From Rachicladosporium sp. CCFEE 5018 (taxonomy: Eukaryota; Ascomycota; Dothideomycetes; Cladosporiales; Cladosporiaceae): a stretch of DNA of 64,000 nt. Below the pieces are notes generated by a model. It searched no databases. It had not been told where the DNA came from and worked only from the letters and a program-made list of their open reading frames with translations. Of this stretch, positions 24,049 through 34,161 are shown in pieces (the first letter of the stretch is position 1; the number at the start of each line of letters is the position of its first letter). The stretch spans positions 609,001-673,000 of the forward strand of contig KZ111141.1 of assembly GCA_002077045.2 (NCBI GenBank), written 5' to 3'. The position numbers and the translations under genes were made by a program.

Positions 24049-24148
24049 NNNNNNNNNNNNNNNNNNNNNNNNNNNNNNNNNNNNNNNNNNNNNNNNNNNN
24101 NNNNNNNNNNNNNNNNNNNNNNNNNNNNNNNNNNNNNNNNNNNNNNNN
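24049..24148. other. Assembly gap (100 N)
   Basis: Exactly 100 N, interrupting the USP gene on the left and a Ras-like GTPase on the right. A frame drawn across the N would falsely fuse the two. Confidence 0.99.
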
Positions 24149-24879
24149 TTGACATGGCGGGCCAGGAGGAGTATATAGCCATGCGGACGCGGAACATTCA
24201 GGATAGCGACGGCATCATAATTGTCTACAGCATTACATCTCGACAATCCTTCGAGGAGGCCAGGACTTTCTACAATCAGATTCTCCACGTGAGAGAGGAA
24301 GTTGCTCGAGACTCTGAAGTGTTTCCGCTATGTCTTGTGGGAACCAAAGCAGATCTTCATGGGGAACGGCAGGTGACCATTGAAGAAGGTATCGCGCTGG
24401 CGAAGGAATGGTGCTGTGAACATTTTGAAGCATCGGCCAAAAGCCGTACCAACGTGGACAAATGTTTCGAAGGCCTGGTCCGTGAAATTCGAAGGCGACG
24501 CGCATTCAACGCAACCCGGGACTCGACTCAGTCTCGTAGTATTTCACTACCGGGTCGGTCGCTGCGCCGCCAAACCCTTACTTCTTCAATCGCAGCGAGC
24601 CCATGCAACGGGGTCGAAGTAGTGAACAGGAGCCCACCGACCATGAGGTCGTCTTCGCCTGCAGCACCGACCTCAAAAGGTTCACGACTGCCAGGTTCAG
24701 TCATCCAGGTTCACAGCAGCCAGATTGACACCCGCGACACCCATGAGCGGCGACAGAACTCCCCCATGGCTACAGTATCTCACAGACGCACAGCAAGCGG
24801 TCAAGACGCTGTTCCTAACGCGCGTGGTACTAGTGCGTCTAGGTCTTGGAGGTTCTGGAAGTCCAGACATCAGCCTTAA
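24149..24879 (+). CDS. Ras-like small GTPase, 3' part (P-loop missing in gap)
   Basis: The partial frame begins in the G3 motif DMAGQEEY. It continues with G4 as TKAD (Ras usually has NKxD) and G5 as EASAKS, followed by the final helix and a long Ser/Arg-rich tail of about 110 residues. The tail ends SRSWRFWKSRHQP, without a CAAX prenylation box. It is closest in look to the Ras/Rap/Rheb group. The basic, Trp-containing end could mediate membrane or protein contact without a lipid; this is inference. The N-terminal P-loop and switch I lie in the gap. Confidence 0.85.
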
Positions 24880-25334
24880 GCAGAGGTTGGAACGCCTGGC
24901 TCTGGGGACTATTGAGGAAAGTAGTTTAGGTAGGATTTAACGATTACTACGCTACATCTTGGGGAGCTTCGCGAGGCACAATGCGAACCATTCGAGCCGT
25001 ACAACCAGATTTTGACAGGTCGGTCCATCTTTGAGTAAGTGTAAACCTGCCGGAGATGTATCGGGATGGGGCTCAGCTGAGAACGACATTCCAGCATAGT
25101 CTCAAATCATGGCTTATGAGCAAGTGATGTCGATACTCCACTGTCCACGGCCGTCATTTCATATTACGGGCCCTCCGAAATACAGGAGTAATGAGTGTCC
25201 TAAGCTGTCCCTCAGCTCCGACGTACCACCCGACATTGCTAAGCCGGATGCCCTCCAGTCCATCGCCCGTTCGCCAGGCCCCGCGATCATCGACCCAATC
25301 ACCCCAGTCATTGCTTCACATTGATTCGATCTCC
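24880..25334. other. Convergent intergenic region
   Basis: About 450 bp between convergent genes. A plus-strand frame running from 25191 into the next gene is the complement of the secreted-protein gene. Confidence 0.4.
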
Positions 25335-25887
25335 TCAACCACGCTCAACGAATCTATACCTCACGCCCTCCCTGCCCCGTCTCCTAATCCTCCTCAACTT
25401 CTCCAAACCCTCCCCCTCACCCCTCTCCTCCACCTCTCCAGCTCTCTTCCCAATGAACCCTTCCACGCCCTTACTCCTCAGCAACCTCGTCGCGAAATCA
25501 TTCAACGTCGCCAATAGAACGCGGTCGCTCCGCTTCTGGCCTCCAGCCCTTCGCTCATGAATCGCACGAGTGAGCGAGTCGGTAGTAGCGGCGAAGGGCG
25601 GGTCGGCGCTCGTGCGTCGGCGGTGGAGGCGAGAGTGTAGGTATTGGTGTTGGTGAGAGTGGGCGGGCCAGGAGGGCGTGGCGTGGCGGAGGTGGTGGGC
25701 GTGGATGGAGGCCTGGAGGATATGAGGTCAGCAAGGTTGGTCAGGAGGGATGCATCAGATGGTAGTGTACCTCTGTCTCGCCCTTAGCCCATCGACGTTC
25801 GACCTCCTCGAATGTGGGCACTGGTGTTGAGGTCGTCAGAAGTACGAGAGTGGCGAGGAGGGCCAGGAGGGTCGTGAGGGACGGCAT
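25335..25887 (-). CDS. Small secreted Arg-rich protein (hypothetical)
   Basis: Exons 25887-25771 and 25712-25335, with a 58-nt intron (GTACAC..TCCAG) containing a TGCTGAC branch-like site. Exon 2 is open for 126 codons in the frame set by exon 1. The product is 164 aa. Residues 1-22 form a signal peptide (MPSLTTLLALLATLVLLTTS). The mature part has a His-rich stretch, then a helical, strongly basic C-terminal half (ATLNDFATRLLRSKGVEGF; RRIRRRGREG). No Cys pairs after the signal. Not recognised; secretion is well supported, function is not. Could be a small effector-like or cell-wall protein, inferred only from size and secretion. Confidence 0.6.
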
Positions 25888-26607
25888 CTTCAAGCTGCGG
25901 TCAGTGCTGTTGGTGGTCTGCTGTAAGATGCTGGGATGGTGTTGACGAGTGACCGAGAGGACTGTCCGATGAGTGAGATGCGAAGATGCCACAACGAGAT
26001 CAACTCAGCAGTGCTCTCCCTGATCTTTCTGATTTGAACGAAAGAGAGAAAGAATGAAAATCGAGACTCATATACTCTCTCTTGACAGCTCTGTCGCACG
26101 AACATCCGCCTTTGTTGAACATGCAAGCTAGCCAGCCATACGTCGAGGTGGTCTGCAAGGCCGCAGGTGTTGCCAGATCGATACTGGAGGCTGGCAAGGT
26201 ACGGCTCTGCCCTTCAAGTCAACGACCTCAGTTGGGTACGACGCGTCATGCGACGTGGTCGAGAATTTGCAGAAGTGTGGATAGAGTGCTCGCATGCCAG
26301 CATTCCAGTGGTATGAAGCAAGGCTGCTACATATCAAACATTCCAAGACGCCCCTCTTCGGCGTAGGTGTGTGCAAAGCCGAGGAATCGCAGTAGCGACT
26401 GCGATGAGTATAGCAAATCTGACTGTTTTGTTTTCGTGAGGTCTACAGACCTATAATGCTGTGTAGTTGGGGTATCTGCTGATGGTCTCCTTGATGCGCC
26501 ACCACTTTATGGCTGCGCGCCACTTGACACCCATTTAACCCCAATGCTATGCTGTCATGTTCCCGTGATCCTGCCACCAATGAATACTTCTTCGCAGAGC
26601 CCAGCTC
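25888..26607. other. Intergenic region
   Basis: About 720 bp. No gene supported. Confidence 0.4.
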
Positions 26608-28059
26608 TTACGATGGCCGTCTGATGCCTCCAAACCCGCCCAGCGAGCCAAAGGGTGCGCCGAAGTTGCTGCTCGCCTTCTTCCTTAACTTGATACCGCC
26701 TTGATCGAACTTACGATGAGTGTCAGCTTCCATCTCCTCGTCGTGCGAAGACTGTCGTGGATGTGTTAGGCCAGACTGTGGCGAGAGCGTCGTAGAAGCG
26801 AATCTAGAGTTGGCGTTGCTTGCGCCAGATTGATCGTTCGGGTTAGCTGTTGGCGCGGGTGCGGGAGGCTTCTCCATCCTGCTATGCTGCTGTTAGCCTC
26901 TGTAGTCAGATCGTACAAGCGCTCGTACTCACGAGTCGTTCGGCGCTCTCGAGGTCCTGCTCCCAGATGTCTCCTCCGGCGTCGCAGTCCCAGGCGTAGG
27001 CTGCGCAAAGATCATGGGCCTGCTCTCCTCTGAGTCTGGCGATTGTGCTATATGCTCCAGTCTACGTCGCAAAGCCTCCTCTGTGAAGTTGTGCTCACCC
27101 GGCTTGTTCGGCAGCTCGGGCATATTCAATGGTCCCGTCAACTCCACGTCTTGCTCCTCGTCTCGACTCCTCACCAGAAACGCGTTGATGTGTGTGTTGT
27201 TGCGTGTGGGCGTGTCTTCGATGTCGTCTCCCAGGGTCTCCTTTGGCGGTGGAGTCGGTGGTCGAGGGGGTGCTTTGAGTGGTGTGTGACCAGCTAGTAC
27301 GCGGTGCTCGGAAGGGAATGGAGAGAGTTTGTCGATCGAGGATCTTGGTGAGCCTGGAATCTCCTCTACAATGAGCGACCCATTCTCGCTGAACGCTACC
27401 ACTGAGTTGTGTCGTAATCGCTCATTGCTGGGTGCCGCAATGCGAGGGATGTCAATCGAATCAGGCGCTCCACGTCGACGCTTGGAGAATGGCTCGCAGT
27501 TCTCGTCCTCCGCAATCGTCGGCAGGCCTTGCCCGATGTTCAGGCTACGCGATTGTGGCGAGACAATACCTGTGCCGCTGGTGGGTGAAAGTATTGGGGA
27601 CTTTGCTGGGCTGCTTGGTTGTTAGCCATATCCGCGTCACTCCGACTGTAGGATGGCCGACCTGTGACCATTATTCACACTCAGCAAGCGCTCCAAGCTA
27701 GAGATGCGCTGCTGCATGCTTTCCCTCTCGCACAGCCATGCCTCCCGCTCAGCAGCAAAAGCTAGGTGAAGCTGATGCAATGCCCAAGCCTGCTTGTCCA
27801 CTACCGTCTGGAGAGATGGGCTTGGAGTGAACGACTTCCCGAAGCTACCCATGTTGAAGGTCGTATTGGTGAAGCCAATGTCGTCCTCCAGGTTGTTGTT
27901 CAAGGCAGTGGAAGGGGCGAGAGAATCATTTGGCGTCTTCTCGAATGCCAATGGCGGTGACTTGGGTTGCGATCGTTCTGGTAGCGTCGACGGGGAGAGG
28001 ATAGGCGGTGAAGTGAGCGATGCTGGTATCGATTGTTTGTCACTCTCTGCCTCTGCCAT
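26608..28059 (-). CDS. Hypothetical disordered protein with short coiled coil
   Basis: Three exons: 28059-27662, 27610-26933 and 26881-26608. Introns are about 51 nt (GCTAAC branch; the acceptor could be 3 nt earlier) and 51 nt (GTGAGT..CATAG, GCTAAC branch); both keep frame. Product 449 aa. Residues ~85-130 form a coiled coil (HQLHLAFAAEREAWLCERES then QQRISSLERLL). The rest is Ser/Pro-rich, with several SP/TP sites that CDK or MAP kinases could use, a basic patch SKRRRGAP and a Gly/Phe-rich end (FGAPFGSLGGFGG). Family not named. The gene model is strong because three separate frames connect through canonical introns. Confidence 0.7.
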
Positions 28060-28883
28060 GTTTGCGCGCAATGTGTTCTCCGGGCAATGCACTGGCGGTC
28101 AAGGTCCGGATCTCAAAGGGTCACGGTGCAGGAACGCACGTGTCAAGCGTACATGTAGATGAGAGATATATTGCTTGCGTTCAGCCGCCTCGGCAGGAAC
28201 AAGTCAAACTCAAGTATGGTGTGCACAATTTGAGTCCAGCATTTACTGCAAGCGAAAGGAGACACGATGAACTCCGACCAACATCAAGAATTCCCGTCCT
28301 GCAGCAGGCGAACGATGAGACACGAGTACACCAATCCTGACGACACACGCCTCTCGCTGACCGTGATGCGGCCGTGAACCCGTTAGCAAGGGGTAGCCTG
28401 CAACATAGCGCTCCGGTCCGCCGTGCCTGGCGATCGCGGGCTTCGATAGGGCAGAAGAATAATCGGTGTGGCTGATTCTCGGCGAGAAGGCGGAAACGTG
28501 GCGGTATTCTGTATTCTCGTGCTGCCACATGTGAGAGAGAGTGGGGAGTAGCAAGGTTGGGCTGTCGGAGAGGCGGGTATTGACGGTCGCTGGAGCCTTG
28601 CTGGGCGGCACCGCTCTGGTGCGATCACTGTTCGATCATATGGTGGACAGATTGCATTTATTACGGAAGGGTGTCGGTGAGATTGTGGACTCTCCATATC
28701 CTTGGTGGATTGAGGGGTGCAACTACCATGAGACGGTGGGGATGTCTCGGATTGTCACGCAAGACTGTTCCATCAATATAAGCAGCGTAGAACATATTAT
28801 TCGCATGTATCCAGATCAGACCGTCGAAGAGGGTCGCGAAGAGGGTCGCTTGCAAGTACCGAGTTCTCCTAGAGGAGACAGAA
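28060..28883. other. Intergenic region
   Basis: About 820 bp. Several short antisense frames only. Confidence 0.4.
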
Positions 28884-29933
28884 CTACTTTTGATTCCTCG
28901 AAACCCCAGTAATCGCGCCCAGTGGCCCATCCTTCTCCGTTGACTCTCTCAATCTGAGCGCCCCATCTCCATGCTCCAGATCGTCTTCCAGATCGAAATT
29001 CCTCGACCCCTCTCCTCCCTCGCCGCCAGCACACGCGCATATCGCTCTCCCTATATTTGTTGTCAGCACTCCCATCCACGGAACAGCTCATCCCCCGCTC
29101 CAACTCACCATCCACCCTCTCGTCCCCCACAGCCCTCAGCACAGCCGCGACAACATCCCCCACCACGCCCACCTTGATACCCCCAGCTTCCAGCCTATCG
29201 CAAAGGTCTCTCGTCATAGGTGTCCTAATATAAGTCGGCGCAATAAGATTAACCTGACACCCACCCATCTCCCTCGAACCTCCATTCGCCCTAAGCGTCT
29301 TCCACAGCCCACGCACACCAAACTTCGACGCGCAGTAATCGGCTGCCATGGGCAAGCCCGTGTAGCCCGCTAGGCTGGCGATAAGGCACAACTGCGGGGC
29401 CGGAGAAGCAGCGAGATGCCAGAAGTAGTGCAATGCCAGGGACGTGGTAAAGTAGACGCCCTTCAAATTGACATCTAGAACGCGAAGATTCGGCTCCACG
29501 GGGTCGTCGATGCGGTGCACTTTCTCGAGCTCGGCCTTGAGACTCGTCGCGCCTAGACCGGCGGACGGGATCACGAGGTTAAGTCGTCCGTTCCCCCAAG
29601 CGACGGTGTCCTTGAAAACTTGCGCTTGCTGGCTCCAGTCCGTGACATCGCACTTGAAGAACTTGGCTTTCTGGCCTTGGGTTGTGAGCTCTTTGGCGAG
29701 AGCTCCGCCGAGTGAGGCGTTGAAGTCTACGATCGCAACCAGAGCGCCGTAGGAGGCCAGAGCGCGGGCGACGCCTTCGCCTATGCCGGAAGCGCCGCCT
29801 GGGCGGGTCAGTCAAGCTGCATGGCATGAGGCGCACGGGGAATGTGCAGACCGGTGATCAGTGCGACGCGGTTCTTGAAAACAGAATGGTCGATGGGTCG
29901 GCTGAAGTCAATGGAGGGAGAGAGATTGTCCAT
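28884..29933 (-). CDS. Short-chain dehydrogenase/reductase (SDR)
   Basis: Exons 29933-29852, 29798-29109 and 29050-28884; introns of 53 and 58 nt keep frame. Product 312 aa. Splicing exon 1 to 2 restores the cofactor motif ITGGASGIGEGV (TGxxxGIG). IVDFN places the acidic residue typical of NAD(H) preference after beta2. The catalytic set is Ser in LIASLAGYTG plus YCASK. The last exon replaces a frame that would read through into basic nonsense. Classical SDRs of this kind (15-hydroxyprostaglandin dehydrogenase-like in fungi) oxidise secondary alcohols; the substrate cannot be told here. Cytosolic, no signal peptide. Confidence 0.88.
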
Positions 29934-30659
29934 GGTGACAGGTAAGATAGGAAGGGAACAATATGCTCTGGGCTGCTCGCCTCGTCGGTGTAAATACAGA
30001 GTTGAAAGACCTACCTGGCTCTCACCTTAAGAGCACGGAAGCGGTGAATCAAGATCCTGATAATCTGCGAGCTCGACATAGCCACGGCAAAGGAGCTTGA
30101 AGTGGCACCAAATCCTTAGCACTTCGCAGGCGGGTAGCCGAGGACTACAGCCATATTGAGCGCGCACTCGCGTCCAGACGGCGGGATCTTGCCGTAATCA
30201 TGGATCATGCGACGAAGCGAGCTTGATGGGAGCAGCATCGCGAGGAGTCGTTCGTGGTCAGAGCACTTCCATGTTCTCCCCTCAGCTTGGCAGGGAGCAG
30301 CACTGCTCGAAGCTGCGGCCGAAGCACCCACAAGCGCGATTGATTGATCAAGCATGTGTGAGTATACAATAAGACAGAAGGCACAGGTGCACATCTATCG
30401 ACTCCCGGTGTCTTCCAAAGCCAATCGTCCTGGTATCATTATACACTCTCACGCCCGCCCAGGAAACGCCCTTCGCAATGCATCCTAAAGTGCCCACATC
30501 ATCAGTCCATCAATCCATCCCCACAGCCATAATCGCCCCTCCAAACAGTCTCCTAATCTCCATCCACTCCACCTCCCTCGGATAGTCAATCCCCGGAAAC
30601 AACTTCACCCACTCGTCCATCGCAGCCTGTAATGTTCTTTGATTCACCACCGAGCGTAG
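29934..30659. other. Intergenic region
   Basis: About 725 bp between SDR and ATG3. A 92-codon minus frame at 30116-30394 lacks supporting features. Confidence 0.4.
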
Positions 30660-31811
30660 TCACACGCCCATAGTGAAGTCGTGCTCGATACCCGGCGTCA
30701 CACTCGCCATGAACTTCAAGAACACGACCAAGTACTGGTCCACGCGGATAGCCAGCTCGTCATCCTCGGCGCTCTTGTCCGAGAGCATCTCCCACTCTGC
30801 GTCGCCGCCCTCTTTCCCGGTCTTTTGAGGTTCCTTGGCTTTTTGCTTGCCTTTGCCGAGATCTAGTACCGATGTTTGCTCGACAAGACCCTCCATGCCG
30901 CTTGTCGCCGGTGTTTCGCCGTCGCGAATCTTCTTGACTCGCAGCTTGAGGGCTGCGTCAGCGCGGTCTAGGAGCACTTTCATGACGGAGGCGTGGCGGC
31001 AGGGGTGGACCGAGGCTGTCTTGATGGAGGGTTGTGTGAAGGCGAAGTCTTCGAGTGTGACGGTCTTGTCTTTATAGTCGCCGACGATGTCTTCCATCAT
31101 TGAGAGAGGTGGCAGAGGTGTGTTTGTCGCTGCGTCATAGCCAGAGAGGTAGAGCCGGGGCGTGCGGTAGTAGGGCGTGTATGTGATGTAGAGGGTGTAT
31201 GTGCGGAGGCTGCGAGGGTCTTAGTATTGTGATGTACCCAGGATAACGCTCAGTCCGACTCACGCATCGTTAGCAGACGACGACGAGGTATCTCTTATGA
31301 TCGCCTCATCGTCGTCCTCCTCATCCTCCATGTCCGGGATCTCCTCGTCCTCCTCCACCCTCTCCCCAACTACCCCAGCCTCATCAACAGTCCTCACATC
31401 CTTCATCCTCAACTCAGCACTCTTGCTCATCTCACTTCCCCTCGCACTCCCAGCTTTCAGCCACCCGTCATCATCACCACCGGCATCCACCCCACCAGGG
31501 CCTTGCAACATATCCCTTACAATCTGGTCATCCTCTGCTGCACCAGCGAAGTCATCGTTCTTGATCCGCCTTCGACAGGGCACACCGCGGGTGACGAGGT
31601 ATTGCTTGCCGGCGGGGAAGTAGGGGACGCGCTTCTCTGGGGTTGCGGCATCGGCCCAGCTCCAGGAGGGGAACTTGTAGACTAGGAAGTCGCCTGCGAG
31701 GACGAACTCTTCGGGAGTGATCTGGCCTGACTGGCGAAAGCTGGAGGTGTGGGAGAGAGGGGCGAAGCGGTCGCGGAGGGGGTCGATGAAGGTGTGGATG
31801 AGGTTCTGCAT
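30660..31811 (-). CDS. ATG3: Autophagy E2-like conjugating enzyme Atg3
   Basis: Exons 31811-31264 and 31209-30660, with a 54-nt GTGAGT..GCAG intron; 365 aa. The N-terminus (MQNLIHTFIDPLRDRFAP) is the amphipathic helix of Atg3, followed by EFVLAGDFLV and FPSWSWADA. An acidic flexible region (EEDEEIPDMEDEEDDDEA) precedes the E2 core. The catalytic cysteine is in SVHPCRHA. The end, VDQYLVVFLKFMASVTPGIE, is characteristic. Atg3 takes Atg8 from Atg7 and conjugates it to phosphatidylethanolamine on the phagophore. A Lys-rich insert (~residues 290-330) lies between the HPC motif and the C-terminus, as in other filamentous fungi. Confidence 0.96.
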
Positions 31812-32522
31812 CGTTGCTATTCGTTGATGGCCGATCAGGTAGCTTGTACGTTGTGTGGGAGGAAAGAGAAGGTGCCTTAATGGGACGACCTTCCAAGAGA
31901 TGACAAGGCTGATCTGGATTGCTGCCTTGTTGTCTTGACCGGTATAGGTGAGGCGTTTGTGTGTTGGTCAGTGGCATGTGAGCTCATTGCATGTGACAAG
32001 ACCCCGCAGCTGCGGACAGACTTCAATGCAGCGGTGACAACTTGCGATCAGGCCTCTCTCGAGTCCATATCCTTCGCTCTCTACTTATCACCAGACTTCG
32101 TCGCGCGACTTTCGTCGAAGTGAGGAAGGACAGAGCATGGCATGTCGATGGAATGTGACCGCATCTAGCAGAGTGCGCGTGATTGTTGATGAGCAGTCGT
32201 TGGTATCAAAGGAGAGTCTCGATTCTCCGACACTACCTGAGTACCACTTGGAAAGGTTATCCCTTCTCCTCCTCTCCTACTACGTTCGCCTCTCCAAGAG
32301 TCCGAAAGCTCCTGTGCTACTATAAGCGCATCTGAAACATTAGAGATGACCCTAGCCTCGGTGGGAGAGAGCAGGTCTGTCAAGTGTGCTTCCTCTGATC
32401 CTACTCACAAACACCGCAGTCTAGTGCTTCGCTGCGACGGGTGAGCTGAACAAAGCATTACCGACCTTGCAGACTTCTGGAGAAGCGTGGGGATTTTGGG
32501 GCGTCTGTCACGGCTCAGGACA
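31812..32522. promoter_or_regulatory. Divergent intergenic region between ATG3 and the oxygenase gene
   Basis: About 710 bp between head-to-head starts. No gene seen. Confidence 0.4.
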
Positions 32523-33923
32523 ATGAGATCGTTCAACGATACCGAAGACATAGATGGGCGTTCAGCGAATGCAAAGGACCAGTCGCCCGAGTCCATCCCA
32601 ATCCTCGACTTGTCCTGGGCAGATGACCCCACGAAGAGGCCTGAATTGTTGACTCAACTGCGGGCAGCACTATTCGACGTAGGCTTCCTGTACATCTCGA
32701 ACCATGGCGTCACGCCAGCTATAGTATCTGAGCTGGCCGACCGCTTGCCCAGCCTCTTTGGTCTACCTTCAGAGGAGAAAGCTTGCCTGAGCAAGCTGAA
32801 TAGTCCACATTTCCTAGGGTACTCTGGCTTCGCTGAGGAGACGACTTTAGGCAAACAGGACCAACGAGAGCAATTTGACTTTGCCACTGAGCTGCCGGTG
32901 GTCTGGCGAGAAATTGGTGACTCGGAGAACGCTCAGTTGCGGAATGCTCAGTCGAGGCACGCTCAGTCAGAGAACGCTCAGTCAGGGAACGCTCATTCAG
33001 GGAACGCTCATTCAGGGAACGCTCATTCAGAGAAAGCTCATTCAGAGAAAGCTCAGTCAGAAAATGCTCAGTCAGGGAACGCCGAGTCAGAGAATACTCA
33101 GTCGAGGACCGATCAGTCTCGTGACTTCACTCAGCTCTACTGGCGTCTACGAGGTCCAAATCAGTGGCCTCCAGAGCATTCGCTACGCAGCTTCCGCGCA
33201 GCACTCGAAGACTATCATGATGCATTGGCAGAGCTGTCTTATCGATTCGTGCACCTTATAGAGGAGGCTTTCGAGATACCAGTCGGAACATATGACCATA
33301 CATTCGGTAAAGAGACGAGACGCGACTCTCCACAAGGCGGACGATCACCTATATTTGATGGAGACCACGGCGGCTTATCGTATCTACCTCCACAACATCG
33401 TTTGAAGCTCCTTCGGTACCCGCCATCTTCAGACTCGGCAGCCCAAGGCGTAGGTGCACACAAGGACTCATCCGGTTGGCTTACCTTCCTCTACCAGCAT
33501 GGCACTGGTCCCGGTCTCGAAGTGCTATCTTCCGTCGGTTCCTGGCTTCCAGCACCTCCTATCTCAGGCACGTTCGTGGTCAACTTCGGTAACGCGTTCG
33601 AGGCCGCGACGGAGGGTACTGTCAAGGCTACCGTGCATCGCGTCGTCAGCCCTTGTCCTGGTGACGATGTGCGATACTCGATACCTTTCTTCATGGGTCT
33701 GCCGCTTGATATGACAGTAAGTGAGATCCGGGCGATCATCCCCGAGAAGGTGCGGCGGATGCGGAAAGACGCAGACTCACTGGCGAAGACCGAGATCTCG
33801 ACTTTCCTGGACCCGAGATGGGATAGCCTAGGTGACAGCCAGCTAAGGAAATGGATCAGAAGCCACCACGACGTCGGACTGAAGTGGTACGGACAAAATG
33901 TCGTTGACTACTACACTTCCTAA
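32523..33923 (+). CDS. 2-oxoglutarate/Fe(II) oxygenase (IPNS-like) with internal pentapeptide repeats
   Basis: One exon, 466 aa from ATG 32523. The N-terminal non-haem dioxygenase domain begins at IPILDLSWADD and contains DVGFLYISNHGV. The core has the iron ligands His and Asp in GVGAHKDSSGW, the distal His in KATVHRVVSP, and the 2OG-binding Arg-x-Ser in RYSIPFF. Between the two domains, residues ~134-198 consist of 13 copies of a five-residue unit (SENAQ, SGNAH, SEKAH variants). Family members oxidise diverse small molecules; substrate unknown. The inserted repeat is not part of the family fold and presumably forms a flexible loop. Confidence 0.9.
   Translation: MRSFNDTEDIDGRSANAKDQSPESIPILDLSWADDPTKRPELLTQLRAALFDVGFLYISNHGVTPAIVSELADRLPSLFGLPSEEKACLSKLNSPHFLGYSGFAEETTLGKQDQREQFDFATELPVVWREIGDSENAQLRNAQSRHAQSENAQSGNAHSGNAHSGNAHSEKAHSEKAQSENAQSGNAESENTQSRTDQSRDFTQLYWRLRGPNQWPPEHSLRSFRAALEDYHDALAELSYRFVHLIEEAFEIPVGTYDHTFGKETRRDSPQGGRSPIFDGDHGGLSYLPPQHRLKLLRYPPSSDSAAQGVGAHKDSSGWLTFLYQHGTGPGLEVLSSVGSWLPAPPISGTFVVNFGNAFEAATEGTVKATVHRVVSPCPGDDVRYSIPFFMGLPLDMTVSEIRAIIPEKVRRMRKDADSLAKTEISTFLDPRWDSLGDSQLRKWIRSHHDVGLKWYGQNVVDYYTS
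32922..33116 (+). repeat. In-frame 15-nt minisatellite (13 units)
   Basis: Thirteen tandem 15-nt units of the type tcagggaacgctcat within the oxygenase gene. The central units are nearly identical and the outer ones diverged. Unit length is a multiple of three, so copy changes keep the reading frame. Confidence 0.95.
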
Positions 33924-34161
33924 GCGCCGTGTAACCACGACAAAGACAACAGAACCGGAAATCTCGAGGACTCCACGCTCGTGACACTGCTCGTATATAC
34001 TACACTGCGCATTGATGTCAGGGCTTCATGAAAGAATTGATGGAAAGGTGGACATTCTCACCAACAGCGTAGGAACGTGTATACTCTCGCGGCGCTGCAT
34101 ATGACAGCTTTCTCCCTCATGGTGCATTACTGAGCAGTGCGCTTCCTTCATCGCCCGCATG

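Noticed and set aside
25191..25517. Plus-strand Pro/Ser-rich frame
   Set aside because: Complement of the secreted-protein exon 2, which has a signal peptide and a matching intron.
30116..30394. 92-codon minus-strand frame between SDR and ATG3
   Set aside because: No family features, and its size is easily reached by chance in this composition.
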